This document shows, piece by piece, positions 21,593-35,000 of a DNA stretch of 64,000 nt (position 1 is its first letter; every line of letters starts with the position of its first letter). Source of the DNA: Eumeta japonica. Its lineage: Eukaryota; Arthropoda; Insecta; Lepidoptera; Psychidae. A model generated the notes under the pieces. That model ran no database searches. It saw only the letters and a list, made by a program, of their open reading frames with translations, and had not been told where the DNA came from. The stretch covers positions 372,001-436,000 of the forward strand of contig BGZK01000213.1 of the NCBI GenBank assembly GCA_005406025.1. The letters run 5' to 3'. Made by a program: the position numbers and the translations under genes.

Positions 21593-22020
21593 TTAACATT
21601 TATTTGCACTCGTTAATTCAAATATTTTTCCCCTTAAATTATACCGTAAAGAGATAGATGCGTCACAAGCCGAACGCTTTTCAGCCGAATCATTTTTTTG
21701 TGGCAAAATTGCACTTTCGCACGCAACCAAGATGGATTTTTGTAGTCGGTTGTTAGATTTGGGGATGCCTTGTCGACAACGGCTTGAATATTCAATTGCA
21801 TTTGATAGTAATTCGTCGGGAACCAAACCTTATTGGTGCAATCAATTGGAATCTTTCCATTTCCAATGTCCAAAAGTTGTTTTGAGTATTTTGGACTGGA
21901 GTGTTTTGCAGAGAATGCACACGCACGTTTGATGATTGCGCGATTGTCTGGACTCGGTTCCAAAGATATGACGCCTGTAAGAATATGTTCAGTAGCTAAT
22001 TGTGAATGTTCAAAACTCAT
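21593..22020 (-). pseudogene. Helitron helicase (PIF1-like) C-terminal fragment
   Basis: The reading frame 22020-21634 contains YSKQLLDIGNGKIPID, then FPTNYYQMQ and ASPNLTTDYKNPSWLRAK. This order matches the helicase part of insect Helitron Rep-helicases, just after the Walker and arginine-finger region. A frameshift near 21700 passes to a second frame (ILPQKNDSAEK), where the usual 'APKN' motif would be. The Rep nuclease, the helicase motifs I-III and the Helitron ends are absent. Residues before SAKHSSPKYSKQ do not match the helicase I know, so the N-terminal 40 residues may be a fusion. Confidence 0.6.
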
Positions 22021-22049
22021 ATAAAAAAGTCTACTTTTGTGTTAATTTG

Positions 22050-22255
22050 TAGGAAAAATATGACACAAAATTTTAAAAAACAAGAAAAAATCTATTGGTC
22101 CGATTGCTACGAAACTTTTAATAGTGAATGTTCATAAATTGAAGGAAAATAGAGATTAGTTTAAATTCGTTTTGATTTGAAGGAAAAGTATGACATAAAA
22201 TTACCAAAAAACTAAAAAATTTTCTGTTGATCCGATCGCTAACAAACTTCACAGA
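22050..22255 (+). repeat. Diverged tandem duplication of about 70 bp at about 130-bp spacing
   Basis: 'aggaaaaatatgacacaaaa' (about 22051) recurs as 'aggaaaagtatgacataaaa' (about 22181). In each copy it is followed by a poly-A-rich stretch and then 'ggtccgattgct.cgaaactt' or 'gatccgatcgctaacaaactt'. The copies differ at several places, so the duplication is old. Confidence 0.7.
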
Positions 22256-22446
22256 ATCACCCGCTGGGTTCATCTAGAGATTTTTTAAAAAATTCTACTT
22301 AAAGCGGTCAAGTCATTTTAAATTCCACAGAGAACGTACATCGATTTTTAAACGCCTTTATTTAGCTTAACGTATTCGTTTCTTGTGTGGGTCAAAACTA
22401 GTAATTGAAAATTCACCTTCGACTGTTGAACAATTGATCTAAAATT

Positions 22447-22518
22447 CGATACACGTCTTAAGTTTTGATGATAGAATATATATGATTGTTCTATCATCAA
22501 AACTTAAGACGTGTATCG
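22447..22518. repeat. 30-bp perfect inverted repeat, 12-nt loop
   Basis: The arms 22447-22476 and 22489-22518 are exact reverse complements; the inner core is 'tcttaagttttgatgatag'. The loop is 'tatatatgattg'. A second hairpin begins 7 bases after it. Confidence 0.97.
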
Positions 22519-22524
22519 CTTGCC

Positions 22525-22570
22525 AACGGATTGAAAGTGTATCGCGCTTGAGCGATACTCTCAATCCGTT
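22525..22570. repeat. Near-perfect hairpin next to the 30-bp palindrome
   Basis: 'aacggattga' at the left pairs with 'tcaatccgtt' at the right, and 'gtatcgc' pairs with 'gcgatac'. A two-base difference and mismatch lie between the two pairing blocks. The loop is about 6 bases. Confidence 0.9.
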
Positions 22571-22690
22571 CGCAAATAAGTCGGTATGACGTTTACCGCG
22601 AATGTCCCTCCCGCCCCGTGTCTATCAATTGACTATGGTCTGTATTTCGTTATGATTTTAAAGGGGTTAAACTGGCGTACACACTGTGTA
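22560..22690 (+). repeat. Repeat block shared with 8930-9060
   Basis: 'aatgtccctcccgccccgtg', 'tcaattgactatggtctg' and 'aaaggggttaaactggcgta' resemble 'catgtccgcccgccccgcgt', 'tcagttgtctatagtctagg' and 'aaaatggcgtaaac' at 8970-9065. The order is the same in both places, which suggests two diverged copies of one interspersed repeat. Confidence 0.5.
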
Positions 22691-22936
22691 ATTTAACATT
22701 AGAATGATGAAAATGTGGCCGAGTTTATAAGGGATGGATAAACGTCCAGAAGGATAAGACAAAAGAATAATAATTTCTATTTTCCCCTTCAGCACAGAAC
22801 TCTAAAAAAGAGCTTTAGCACTTATCAGATAAATTAAATATTGACATATCAATATCAAAACGCATAAAAGTTTTCTGCCAGAGAAAAATTTTGGTGGTCA
22901 CTGGTTAATTTGTTAGAGATAAGTATAATAAAATAT

Positions 22937-22995
22937 GTAACAAATGAATCTATGCTATAAAGAAATATTCTTTATAGCATAGATTCATTTGTTAC
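22937..22995. repeat. 28-bp perfect inverted repeat, 3-nt loop
   Basis: The arms 22937-22964 and 22968-22995 are exact reverse complements around 'ata'. The core is 'gaatctatgctataaagaa'. It is one of the strongest palindromes in the window. Confidence 0.97.
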
Positions 22996-23414
22996 CAACA
23001 CTTTTGAGTTATGAAGAGTTTTTTGAAGAAATAAATACGGTGGTCGGCAGAGCAATGATTTTACTGTCGTTTCTCTATTGGTTTTTTATGATAAATATAT
23101 TAGATTACATAAAATGTGATTAATTCTATTATTATGTCGCGTCGTAGTTAGTACGATACGCGATGATGAGCGGAGAACAAGATCTAAAACTGAATTAAGT
23201 GGCGAGTGGCGAGTGACGCGCCATCTATCGACACTTCGACATTGTCAATGAGTACTAGAAGCACTGTATGTATTAATATACTTTAATATTTTTCCACACC
23301 GAAACCAATTAAATAAAGGAACCAAGTTGAACTAATGGGCATTGTGACATTTAAAGTTGTGGATTCGTATTTTATGTACATATTTATATTTTGAGATGGA
23401 GTTTTGGAAAAATT

Positions 23415-23485
23415 AAAAATGAGTGTTTGTGTGTGCGTTTGCGTGTGCAAGTGCGTGCGTATAAGCGTACGCGTGTGCATGCGGT
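23415..23485. repeat. GT/GC alternating tract
   Basis: Irregular (GT)n and (GC)n steps such as 'gtgtttgtgtgtgcgtttgc' form a purine-pyrimidine alternation of about 70 bases. The minus-strand open frame over it (HTHTQT-rich) is a by-product of the repeat. Confidence 0.7.
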
Positions 23486-23519
23486 GACTTTGTCCATAAT
23501 TGCTGTACAAATCGTTGAA

Positions 23520-25902
23520 TTGTAGGTGTATATTTCAAATAAAACCATGTAATTATTTTAATATCATTGTTCATATTATATTCACCAAGAATAATAAATC
23601 ACAATTCATTAATCTATTTATTACAGCCTTAAATTATATATAACAGACAGATCTTGACAAAATTATATTATTTGGGAGTATTAATGGTTGTTAATTAATT
23701 AAGTTATTTACACATATACAAAACTTTTTAAAATTTATACGCATCATAATAAAGTAAATGCATTTCATACATTCTCGAAATACTGATTTTCGACACTCAT
23801 TATTATTCCTATCATATTGGAAAGAGAATATTTTTGTGTATTGCAATTTTTTATCTCACCACGGAATGAAACAAATGGGAATGATAGAAATGTTATTTTA
23901 CCATTACATATTTCTATAAAATATAGGTATTTGTCGGTGTAAAACATAATTAAATAATAAAAGAAGTTTTCTTTTTCTTTGCCAATTCTTTCCTCGAATC
24001 AAATGTAATGCTCTCAATAAAGTTTATTTTCAAATTCACATATAGTTATTTCTCTGTTTCTATTACGATGCTTCTATTATGATATTCAACATATGCCATG
24101 TATAGCACAGTACTTTTATATGTGATTTATAGTTATTACCTAATAGGTAACTGTAACATAAGTTAACCTAAAGTTATTTTTAGTCACTGCAACTATTTAC
24201 ACGTTCAATAAGTTCATTTGTGATATTTGGCTTTCAAATAGTTTCTTATACTAAATATCATGAAACACAGAATACGAACATAGCACACTTATGCATAAAT
24301 TACAATAACATTTGATAATATTATAATTGTCCGATGACCTATATCCTATTTACAGTATCAGACTTCATATACTTCAAATCGACCATAACATTTAACAATA
24401 ATTTCTTTCATAAGCATTAATATATATTATTGATTACTGAACCGCATAAATGTTATATCGAATATATTTAATTTTATCATGTATATAATTTTCCTGAACA
24501 CAGGACAGGTACTATGTTAATATCTACAACATATTTAAATAACATACTTTTATGTTATCTGACTAGTGATATGTAACGTTGATAATTGTAATATGTCATA
24601 TTTTTTATTAAAAACAAAAATTCTTGGGCTAACACTTCTTTCGTGATTGAGTAACATTTACTTCACAACACAAAAATGTTCATTTCAAATGGAAAAATAA
24701 GGATATTTCAAAAGTTCCCCGATAATAACAAAAATTATAACAGAATCCTGATGATACTGAAATCTTTATAATACAATAATATATAGGTATTTTATTTTAA
24801 CTGTATTCTATGTACATTTTAAAATTATCAAATTGATAAAATTCAACAAAATTTTGTTCAAGCTCTTACTTCACTTATAGATTTTATTATTTTAACCTGA
24901 TGTATATATTTACCTATTTAATTATAATTCATTATTATACTTTCTTGACGTTTACCATATACATATTTTCTATTTACAAATGCACCATAATATATGTGAC
25001 AGGACATAATAAGTACTTATTAAAGTTTTAAATTACAAACTATATATATATATATATATATAAATTGTGGTATTTGGTTAATACTTTGCATAAAAGCCAT
25101 ATCTTGCTATGGGTTTGTATTCGAAATTGGAGGTAGTGATATTATCATTTTAGTTATAGTGTTGTCCACTTTCATATAATTAATTGGTACTTTCTCTATC
25201 CAATTATAATATATTTAGTTTAAACTACAAGAAATTTTGTAATAACAATTTTTCATTCTATAAGTGAATAAATATGGAATCTCTAGAAGAAAAATATACG
25301 AAGAATCGACAACCTTAAATTCGTATTATTTATATCCCTCCTCAGATATTCTAGCCATACGTAGAAATTCGAATTGAACCGATTCGCATTTAATTTGTTG
25401 TGAATAAACTAAATCTTTTGACAAAAAAGGTCTAAAAGGATTCGTTTTATTAAGAATTTAGTATTGACTAGTGAATAATAAAAAAAAAGCTCAACTGCGA
25501 ATCGTGCGCCGAGGATTCCATAAATAATAGAAATTTAACGCGAGAAATGCGGAGGAATAGACTAGTTATGGTCTTCCGGTTGTTTTTTGTCATATCTTTA
25601 ATACTTTTACGATTTGCCAAAATTCATATCCTCCCGAATAGAATCTGCGAAAATGTGAAATGACCATTATTGACTGTTATAAAATTTCGTTTGGTACCAA
25701 CTGAATGCTGAATCACGAAAGTATTGGTTCTTGTAGTATTCCATTTCGGTATCTAAATCAAAAATATGAAAAGCACGACGTTAAGATCTTATTAATAAAA
25801 AATCATTTTGCTGATGTTTGTCGTGGATAACAGTCCTTAAATAATAATCTGGAACTACAGCTTAAGGCGTTATAAAACAGCGCCTTAAGCAAAATTCTTC
25901 GA
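23520..25902 (-). other. Presumed 3' UTR and intergenic flank of the RhoGAP-START gene
   Basis: This AT-rich stretch follows the stop codon of the minus-strand gene. A candidate polyadenylation signal AATAAA lies at 25451-25446, about 450 nt past the stop, but other such hexamers follow and I cannot choose. A (TA)n run is at 25041-25062. There is no coding evidence. Confidence 0.4.
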
Positions 25903-26017
25903 TCATACGTTAGATTCGGGTCCCTCTGTGTTGTGCTTGAACGAAGCACGTATTCGCGCTAAGTACAGTGCGCAGATGTGGCCGTAGCATTTGTTGTACC
26001 ACTCGGGAGTCCTACCC
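25903..26017 (-). CDS. cv-c: cv-c exon Q (last, stop codon)
   Basis: 115 nt with acceptor 'gctttttccag', ending in TGA at 25905-25903. It encodes GRTPEWYNKCYGHICALYLA and then RIRASFKHN, the C-terminal START helix (PEWY...GH.CA in vertebrates), followed by a short tail of about 9 residues. Confidence 0.93.
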
Positions 26018-29000
26018 CTGGAAAAAGCAAGGCATATATTTATTTTAATTTATTTTTTACAATTACGCATCTTATAACGTGGTAAAAGTGATATCTTTTG
26101 GTTCTAATCGAAGTTGCATAAGTAATAACAGTCCTTAAAGTACAACGCAGGCAACTTTGCCGTTGTGAAGTTAGTCACGAAAGCGTCGTAAGGACGCAAA
26201 ATAGCAACGCAGAGGAGAAAAAGGAAGGGTCGGGTAGCGTTATAACTGTGCATTGCATTATTTGCAGACAATTAAGAAGCGGCAGAATTTCGTGCGTTGT
26301 ACTATATTCCATGTCATGTCTTACATCGCCTTAATTCACTTATGACCCTTGTGCCTTTCTCATAGGGCAGAAATCAAATCATATGCACATTGTATGTGCG
26401 AGCATGTTTGTATTTTAAGAGATGTTTATATTAATTTTATTAATACATATTGGACATATATCACAACATAATCATTATAATAATAGATATAGAGACTTCG
26501 AAGAGATTATATTGTTGTATGTACATCTGTCATTTATAAGTAGCTTTCGCTATTTTTATTTTATAATTCATTATTGCATGAATTTTTGGTAGTATGTATG
26601 TTAATTAATATTTTTTTAATCATGGATAAAAACTGTTGCCTACATCTTTTTTCCATGATTATCGTACGTATATAACTATAAGCATATTAATATTTACAAA
26701 GCTAATTAAACCTAATGAACATAGAAATCAAAAAGAATAATAAAATTTTTTGGCAATTTATGGTTATGTTTTCGCGAGGGCGGCTATACATCGGTTCAGC
26801 TCGGCATAATTCGGCATGCGCTGGCTGTACAAACCGAATATGTGTGAAGGTGGCACGAAAAATCAACGCCGAACCGAATAATGCGACCGCGGACCAGATA
26901 CCTATCCTCCGACTGTAGCTCGGCTGCAATAGACGGCCAAAAACCTTAAATTTAATATTAGAAATGGTGACATTGCACAGTAGCGAAAAATTTTCGCTGG
27001 AATTCATTTGGTACATGAAAAAAATTGTCCATATACCTTATCTCTGCACTTGAAAACGCAGCCCTTAGTGGTTGCCGCATAATGATACCTACCTAAGTGG
27101 ACCTATACCTTGAAAGATACCTTTATATTTGAAAAGCCAATCATCAATACATGTACAATAACAACCCAACAGCCTATTATTATTGATAACAACATTTGAG
27201 GATGAAATCCATTATATTATTTATCTTTTGCATATCAATCTCCTCTTATGTTGATATTAAGTAAATGGTTTTAGACCTCTCGAAGATAGCCAATTTTTGG
27301 AATGTTGGACATTAAAATGGTAATTATTTTAGAAGTCATTAAAATAATTTTGTAGAATGAGGAAACATGTGAGTGATCATTTTTCTTATGGTCTATTCTT
27401 AAATTGTATCACATGTTGGTTGTTAGAAATAAAAGTCGCATTTGATACTTACATGGTGTCCACCCTGGCTAAATGCACCAGTTTGCTTCTGCCTTTGCCG
27501 GCAGGTTGCGCAAGATATCTGGAAGCGAGTACGACGCCGCGGGCGCCCTCTGCCGGTGCGGAGCCGTGGGCGACCGATGTCTCGGCGACGGCGCACCAGC
27601 CCCCGCCCCCGCCGCCCTGCTGCCATGATCTGAGGGTAGAAAAAAGAATTGGAATGAGAGGACAAAGAGAGATAAGTTCATACTATTTATTGTTGGGGTC
27701 GACATAGTGAAACTGAAACTGGTGATAAAGGAAATTATTTATTTATTAAAAGGAAGTTTTTATTTGTAAATATAATTTTTTTTTATTGAAAGGCTTAATT
27801 TGCAATTAACATGGTATTCAAATTGGTTTTGTGAAATAAGTAAAATATTTATTTACGTATTTGTATTGTTAAATAGAATACTCGTATAGCGTGGAATTGT
27901 TGTGAAATATGTAATATTGCTGACAATTTCATTTGGAGCTGTACATACTTTATATAAATTAATATTTTCATGCGAGTAGTTTTATCAATTCATTATGAAT
28001 GTAAATCCACATGACATCATATTTCGAAAACATTATTTAGAAGTCAAATTATAAGTACGGATTTATTACAAATGGTAAAATTTAATGTAATGTTATTTTT
28101 CACGGGCATACATTATTGTTATAAGAATTTTAAGATTCAAAATTCTTTGAACCTAAGAAAACTTTTGACTACATTTCGCTTTATTTAGTATAATCACGGC
28201 TGTAATAAACGGCTATTTTTCCATCTCATTAGCATTACTGAATTTTAAACTATCTCAAATGCATGGATACTTAAAAATTTCGCTGTAGGTAGGAACTTCG
28301 ATAAATTCAAACTGGTAAATGTACTAACTTGAAACTATCTGAAATACCGTAGTGTCTGACCTGAGCACACAGTAGTCCCTGGGTGGCAGATTGATGCTGG
28401 AGGCTGTGATGTACTGGAATACTTCGGCGTTGTTGTCCAATTTCTCGGCAACCCGCCATTTTATCAACGAGTCGTCCCAGATGTGTCGTTCGCGTAATAT
28501 CCTTTGTAACAAATATCGTTTTAGATTTTTATCGTCTAATTGTTGAATAGTATTTAAGGTGTTAACTATATATAATTCTAATATGCTTAGAATAATATGT
28601 GAAAATTTGTACGCAACAAATATGAGCAATATTTTTCGTTGCTTATTGGTTACATAAAAAAAAAAATGTTTCTCTGTACATGCTATTTTAAAAGCAGAGA
28701 AAAATATACCGCGTAAGGTAACTTGACAGGAAATACATTAGTTGTGTTATCACATGATTTTTATGCTTTTTATGATATGTATGCTTTTTATGATGATATG
28801 TATGATAAATTATAAATATTAGATTTTTGTAGGTAGGTATAATGATTCCATGATAGTTATATACAAAATATTTTAAAAGGCCTTACCTTTGCATAACTTC
28901 CTGAGGAGGTGCTTCCACGTCAGTAGTAGCTCTCCATAATCTTAAAGGATGACCGTCCCCAACTTTTTTGCAGCACAGCTCGACGTGCGGCGCCGCACCG

Positions 29001-32000
29001 GATACCGACATCCAACCCCTGGTCCTGCAATATCAAATTGTTACAATAAATATTCGAAGTGCTCAAAGAGGCGTCCTCGTGTTACATTTCGCTATTGTTA
29101 ATAACGAGACGATTATTAATAATTTTCGCAAAAAAAAAACCGATTTTGCTTATTAATTTCGACTTGAAGAATGAAAAATTTAATATTTATTCAATATCTA
29201 GCTTAACCCTAAAAAATTTAAAAAAAGCGTGGAGTAATATCGAAACATGCATCTAATGCTTATTTGTGCAAAAATATTTAGAAATAGTAAAATAAACATT
29301 TACACGTCCATATTTAAGTCTTTTCTAAGCAATTTCAAAATTAAGCAAAAAAAAAATCCAAGTATAAAATCACGATGAAGAAATGAATTTCTACTTTTTT
29401 CGATGTATATAATTGTATGACAAATGAAGAAAAAAAAATATGATTTTGCTGAAGAAATAATGTCCTCTACAACATTTATGTCTCACCTCTTTCCCGATCT
29501 GCTTGTCACTCTATAAAGCATGAAAAATTTTGATAAGAGAGACTACATAGGAAAATTAAAGAAGTTTTTTTTTTTTGTAAGGTATAGAATCTATAAAAGT
29601 GTTACGACGTATGCAAAAATCAGACAGACAAATATATGATTTCTTAATACCTATGTATATAAACGTATGCGATAAGAAGATTTATAATAAAAAGTCTATT
29701 TTGGAAACTTTTATGTGGTGAACTCACTTTTCTTTGGCTTCTTTCAGAAGAGCTTTTATGCAAGCTTGCTGAAAGCCTTTCCAGTCTTGGTTAAAATCTG
29801 CACCTAATTCTTCTAATGCTACCTGTAAAAATAGATTATATATATTAAATTTTTTAAAAGATTACACTATTTAAAATTATTGACATATGCCCTAAAAGTG
29901 GAGCACAGTAATTCAAAAATCATTTTTAAATATGGCGACAAGCTTTTGGAACTTCTAATTAAACTGCTGATGTAATTCCGTATAAGTAGGTACTTAATAA
30001 AATAATGCATTTTCCTCTGAGCCTTTAATTTGGTAATATTTTGTAATGTCCGTACGTCACGTCCAAATATTATAATAACACGTAGCGAATTAATACAAAC
30101 CGGCACGCTTTCTTCGAAATAGTTGAATTTGCATCTGGCCAGCATGTCGGCGGGGGCAAGGAACAGCTGTTCATGTTTTTGTATTAACAGTAACAGGCAC
30201 GCATGCGCTGCTCTACTCTCGCTTATTTGTCTTTGGTCGGCTACGCTTTCCACTATCATCCTGAAATGAACAAATGCGATAAAATAATGACTGGTTGTTA
30301 AGGAATTGAACTTATTGACTCAGGCAGGTCAAGTCTAACTTTTGCAATCTTTTTGCTCTTCGTTGTAAGAAGTTTTGTAATGCAATGAACAATATTTTTA
30401 TAAGATATAATATAGTATTATATATTATTTTATATTTAAATGCTTTAAACATCATGATTAATCATTATGTAATAAATATATATTTCTTCGAAGTTATTGA
30501 GTTATAAGACTTAAGAATTTACTTTTTTATTATTTATAATTTTATTTTATTTAGAATATATTATATAAACAGTTGGTAATTCGCTGATGACAGTTAATGC
30601 TTGTTACCTGTGCTAAATTATTGTTATCAAAATTTTTCAGTTTACTAAATTCAGGAGTAGTTTCGAAGACAAAACGATCATATTTAGATCAGAATTCTTG
30701 GATATTTAAGCTGATGATGGGCATAACACACAGTTACAAAAGCTTTGGCACCCAATCTCCAACCAGCTGTGAAGTATGTTGATAAAACTATAATCTATTA
30801 TGCAAATCTTATTAACCTCAAAGAAATGCCATAACGACACTAATCTCGTTTGTATGTGCGAGTAATGTCTGTTTTATAACAATAGGTTACGTAAAAATAT
30901 TTTGCCCAATTTTATTATAAGAGTGTGCTTAGAGGAAATGCTACTGCTTCTATCACTTTATCTTGGCTCTGTGAGATTTCCTCTCACCTATTAGAATTCC
31001 CTTCCTTAGTACTGCCCGTGGTGGGTGGAGCATGGTGTAGCCTCAGCAGAGTGGGGGCCAGGCACACCGCTAAATTCGAAGCTGTCATTTGGTTTACATC
31101 TGAATGTTCGGCCACCTGAAAATTTTAAAACTACTATTAATTTACGGAATTTTACAAATTTCCATCACACAGTGCTTAATAGTAAAGATTTAGACCCCCT
31201 TCCATCATTTCATTTTAAAATGATTTTTAATAAAAATTTATTTTTAAAATAAAATTTGCGTTCCACATCTTCCCTACATTAAATTTTAGGACAAACGATT
31301 ATTAAAAGAAGGACGTGGTACGCAAAATTAATTTTAGAAGTGACTTTTTGATTAATGTCGGTTTAAAAGGAAACAGTGCAAGACGCTCTTATAGAAACTA
31401 TTTCATAATTGTTAGACTAGCATTGTTGTATTACTAAAGTAATGCAACAATATTATATAAACAACAAAATTAATATTAAAACATTGATTTTGAAATAGCT
31501 ATTAGCTGCATGCTTAATTACTCAACTTTCCTTAATTATACGGATCGTAAACCATAAAGTATGAGATATTGTCAATCAAATAATTAATTACTTAGCCAAT
31601 AAAATTACGACATGTCCTTTTGTAAAACGATTGGCTGCATAATTAATTATTGGGTAAAACTTTCCTAATGGTCTTCCAATTTAGTTTCATTATCGTGCGT
31701 CTGTTCATTGTTACTTCCGTATAAAGCTGTTCCAATGGTGTCCATTTATGGATTTTCCATTTATGGATCTTCTAGGTTAACGTTTTCCATTTGTGCGCCC
31801 ATTATTTTATCTTCTTTCAAACTTTTATTTTCAATATATTCTCCGTCTATTAGTAGTTTCAATAATAAGAAATAATTTTTCGCAATAATTTTCAGTAAAA
31901 ATATTCCTAGCAATATATTGTACGTAGTCTGCACTTATGTTCGGAAATAAAGTTCATATAATTTAATAAATAGTCATAAGAAGAGTGATGTGGGAGAATT

Positions 32001-35000
32001 GTGTAGTGAGAGAGGTTGATTAATCCGAAAGTAGGTGGATTAGAGAATTTGAAAGAGTATTAAAAGTAGTAGAGTTAAAAGAGTATTAACCCCTCAATAA
32101 AATGACTTTTGAACGCCATAGAAATAAAAGAGATATATAAAGTTCGTACTAAGTAGAAGATCTGTAGTCTCTGGTTATTTTCTGAATAATATCCATGCAT
32201 TTATGTGGTATGTAGGTATATGACAATGTTTAAGGGGTTTTAAATTTGCTCGATTCATTTGAGTTTTGTTATTAAAAATGATCTAACTTTAAATAAAATC
32301 TTTCAGACACTATAGAAGGCAATTGACATTTGTTGAGAAAAATTTTCACAAAAATTAGATATCTAATATCTCAAATAAAATTGAAAATATAAGTCACTCC
32401 ACCAAATATCGCCGGACTTGTCAACTAAACTGTCATATCGAAATATGAGTCGTAAACCACAAAACTCACTTCGTGTAAGAACACCAATAGCGACTGAAGT
32501 GATTCTAGATGCTCCTCCGGCAGCAGGAGCAGAGCGCACTGCACTGCGTCAGGCCTCAGCGGTTCGGGGACGTCTGAAAATTTTGTTTATAATGTTCAGT
32601 GATGTTAACTTATACGGCTTTATTTATTTATTTTTTAATTTACACTCAGATGGAATCCATAGCGCTTAATTATTTTCTTAATTTGCTATTAGATAGTGAA
32701 TAAACACAAACTTACAAAGCATCCCGTTTCATATTATTCTCCAATACGATTTTTAATTAACGGATTATTAAATTTCTTTCATACTGGTTAAAATACAGTA
32801 CGTAAGCAGATCTGGTTACAATTGAAAATTAAAATCGATCAACTCCATTATTATTAGAATTATAATTTAATAGAATATTTTCACATTAATAGTAGTAATA
32901 AATACTCACGTTGAAATATAGCTATGAAAGTCTCGCTAAGTTTATTCGTGAGTAAGGCGTCAGGTAGTTCTCTAAAATATTGTTTGACCATATCGGCGAC
33001 ATCGTGCGCCTGCGCACCATCGAAGCTTAGACTCGACTGGCTCGCGTCCATTGTGTTCATGTTTTCTGTAGCGAATGCTGCATTGGATGCTCCTGCCGCT
33101 TCTACTGTAGTTCTAAGTTTGGCTATTCGCGACTTCACCCCTGCTTTTCGGAATATACCCATCTAGAAAAAAATAGAATATGTATTTAAGTCATTTTAAG
33201 ACAAATTTGACCTTTTGCTTAAAAGTTAAAGTTTTTTTAGCTATTAATGAAGATGAAACTATGATTTTGCCCCAACAGACGTCTGAATCCTGTATTAAAG
33301 ATATGCTTTTCATAAAGAAATACGTTATATACTGCATGTTTCAAACTTTTGTCCATTTTAGTTTTCGATTAAAGCTAAAAATGGAATGCAAAAAAGAGTT
33401 TTGAAATAAATCAAACTATACATTGATATTTGATTTTCATTTTTCGACATACTTCGTCAATAAATACCTAGACATTTTTGAGGGATTATTCTTCTTAATA
33501 AGGCACATGAAAAAAAGGTTAGTTTTATAAATATTTTTCTATTGACATGTCAAAACAATGCTAAAAAAAATAATTGTTCCACGGGTTATTAAGAGAATCA
33601 TGACCTGTTATTTTTCTATAGAAAACCTGTATATGTATATATGTATAATTTGTTTAAATTCCATTTAATACGTTGAACTTTTTTTGAAGAAAAAAAAATG
33701 TTAATGTTATTATTTTGATGTAATTATGTATTGGATACTATGTATAAAAATATTCAAATTGTTATAAATATATATATTTCCATCGTTATTGACTTAGGAA
33801 AAAAACCAAATAAAAGAAAAAAAACTGTGAAATATGTACATTATTATTCACCGTTTCTCATTTTAATGAGACAGAAAATAAAATATTTGCATTTTATTGG
33901 AGATACATAGTACCTAAGGTTGAAACGGTACGACCATAGATCGACTAAACTTTTAATAGATATTTCTGTATATTGATCGGTGTTAAATCAATAGGAAACA
34001 TAAAAAGTCATTGTGCAATCACTTACTTGATCTAAGGCATTATTTTTGAGCCAGTTCAAGGCGCTTTGGATAGGCTTCGGCAGCGAGTGCCCGGTCCTTT
34101 GTAACGAAACTGTCAGAGGCACTCCGAATACCGTCTTGTCTGAAAACAACGTCAACGAGCCTTGAACGTCAGTCGGACTGGTGTCTCCAACACCAGGTGA
34201 GCAACTCTAGTATCTAGATTGCGATGACAATCCAAGACAAATCGATTTACGATGCATAAATTTTCATGTAAGCCAAAATAATAATTACAATTCACAGCAA
34301 AGTAACGCAGTTACAACACTGGTACTACGTCCAAAATAATTATGAGTATTCCTCGGTTGGCTCTTTGTAACTAGACGATGTTCCACAATATTTAGGTACG
34401 GAATGGATCGCCATTCAAATATGGTGTGCAAAAGTGGATATATTAAGAAAGAAATTGAATAAAAACGAATCGATTATTAAAGATTAACAAAGTTCCTCTT
34501 GCATTTACAAATTATTCAAAATTTCGGTATTTAGGTATCCAAATGAGTAATGACTCTCTAATCTTGACTTGAAAATGGCCAAGCCTATTATAAATCAAAG
34601 CAATCGAAGTATATAAGAAAATAAGATGTATATTTTACTAAGCCGCTTGTATAATTTTTTTATTAATCTAAATGAAACATTCGAAATTCATCTCCATTTT
34701 TAATCTGGATAATTACGTTGTAGCTTAGGATCATCTAAAATTTTAATTACACAGAAGCCCCGTAATTAAACAAACCCAAAACAAAATAATTGTTTTAATT
34801 ACGTCAAGTGTCCCGCGGCGGGCGGGTTGAATGCGAAATTATTACCTTTATAATCCGGGGTTTTAATTTTCCTAATCAACTTGGGCAATTCCCAGTTCCA
34901 GCCGGACTTGTGCGAGGGGCAGTATCTCTCCATGCACGCCGTCAGCCGGAGCAGCGCCAGCTTCCTCAGGACATGGAGTTGGCCGCACGACAGCGAGGAC

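Noticed and set aside
22447..22995. MicroRNA precursors
   Set aside because: The arms pair without bulges and no conserved miRNA seed was recognised; a plain inverted duplication is simpler.
23283..23510. HTHTQT-rich minus-strand frame
   Set aside because: It is a by-product of a GT/GC simple repeat.
27357..27707. Four overlapping open frames on both strands
   Set aside because: They are shadows of the GC-rich cv-c exon P; only the spliced START-domain frame matches a family.
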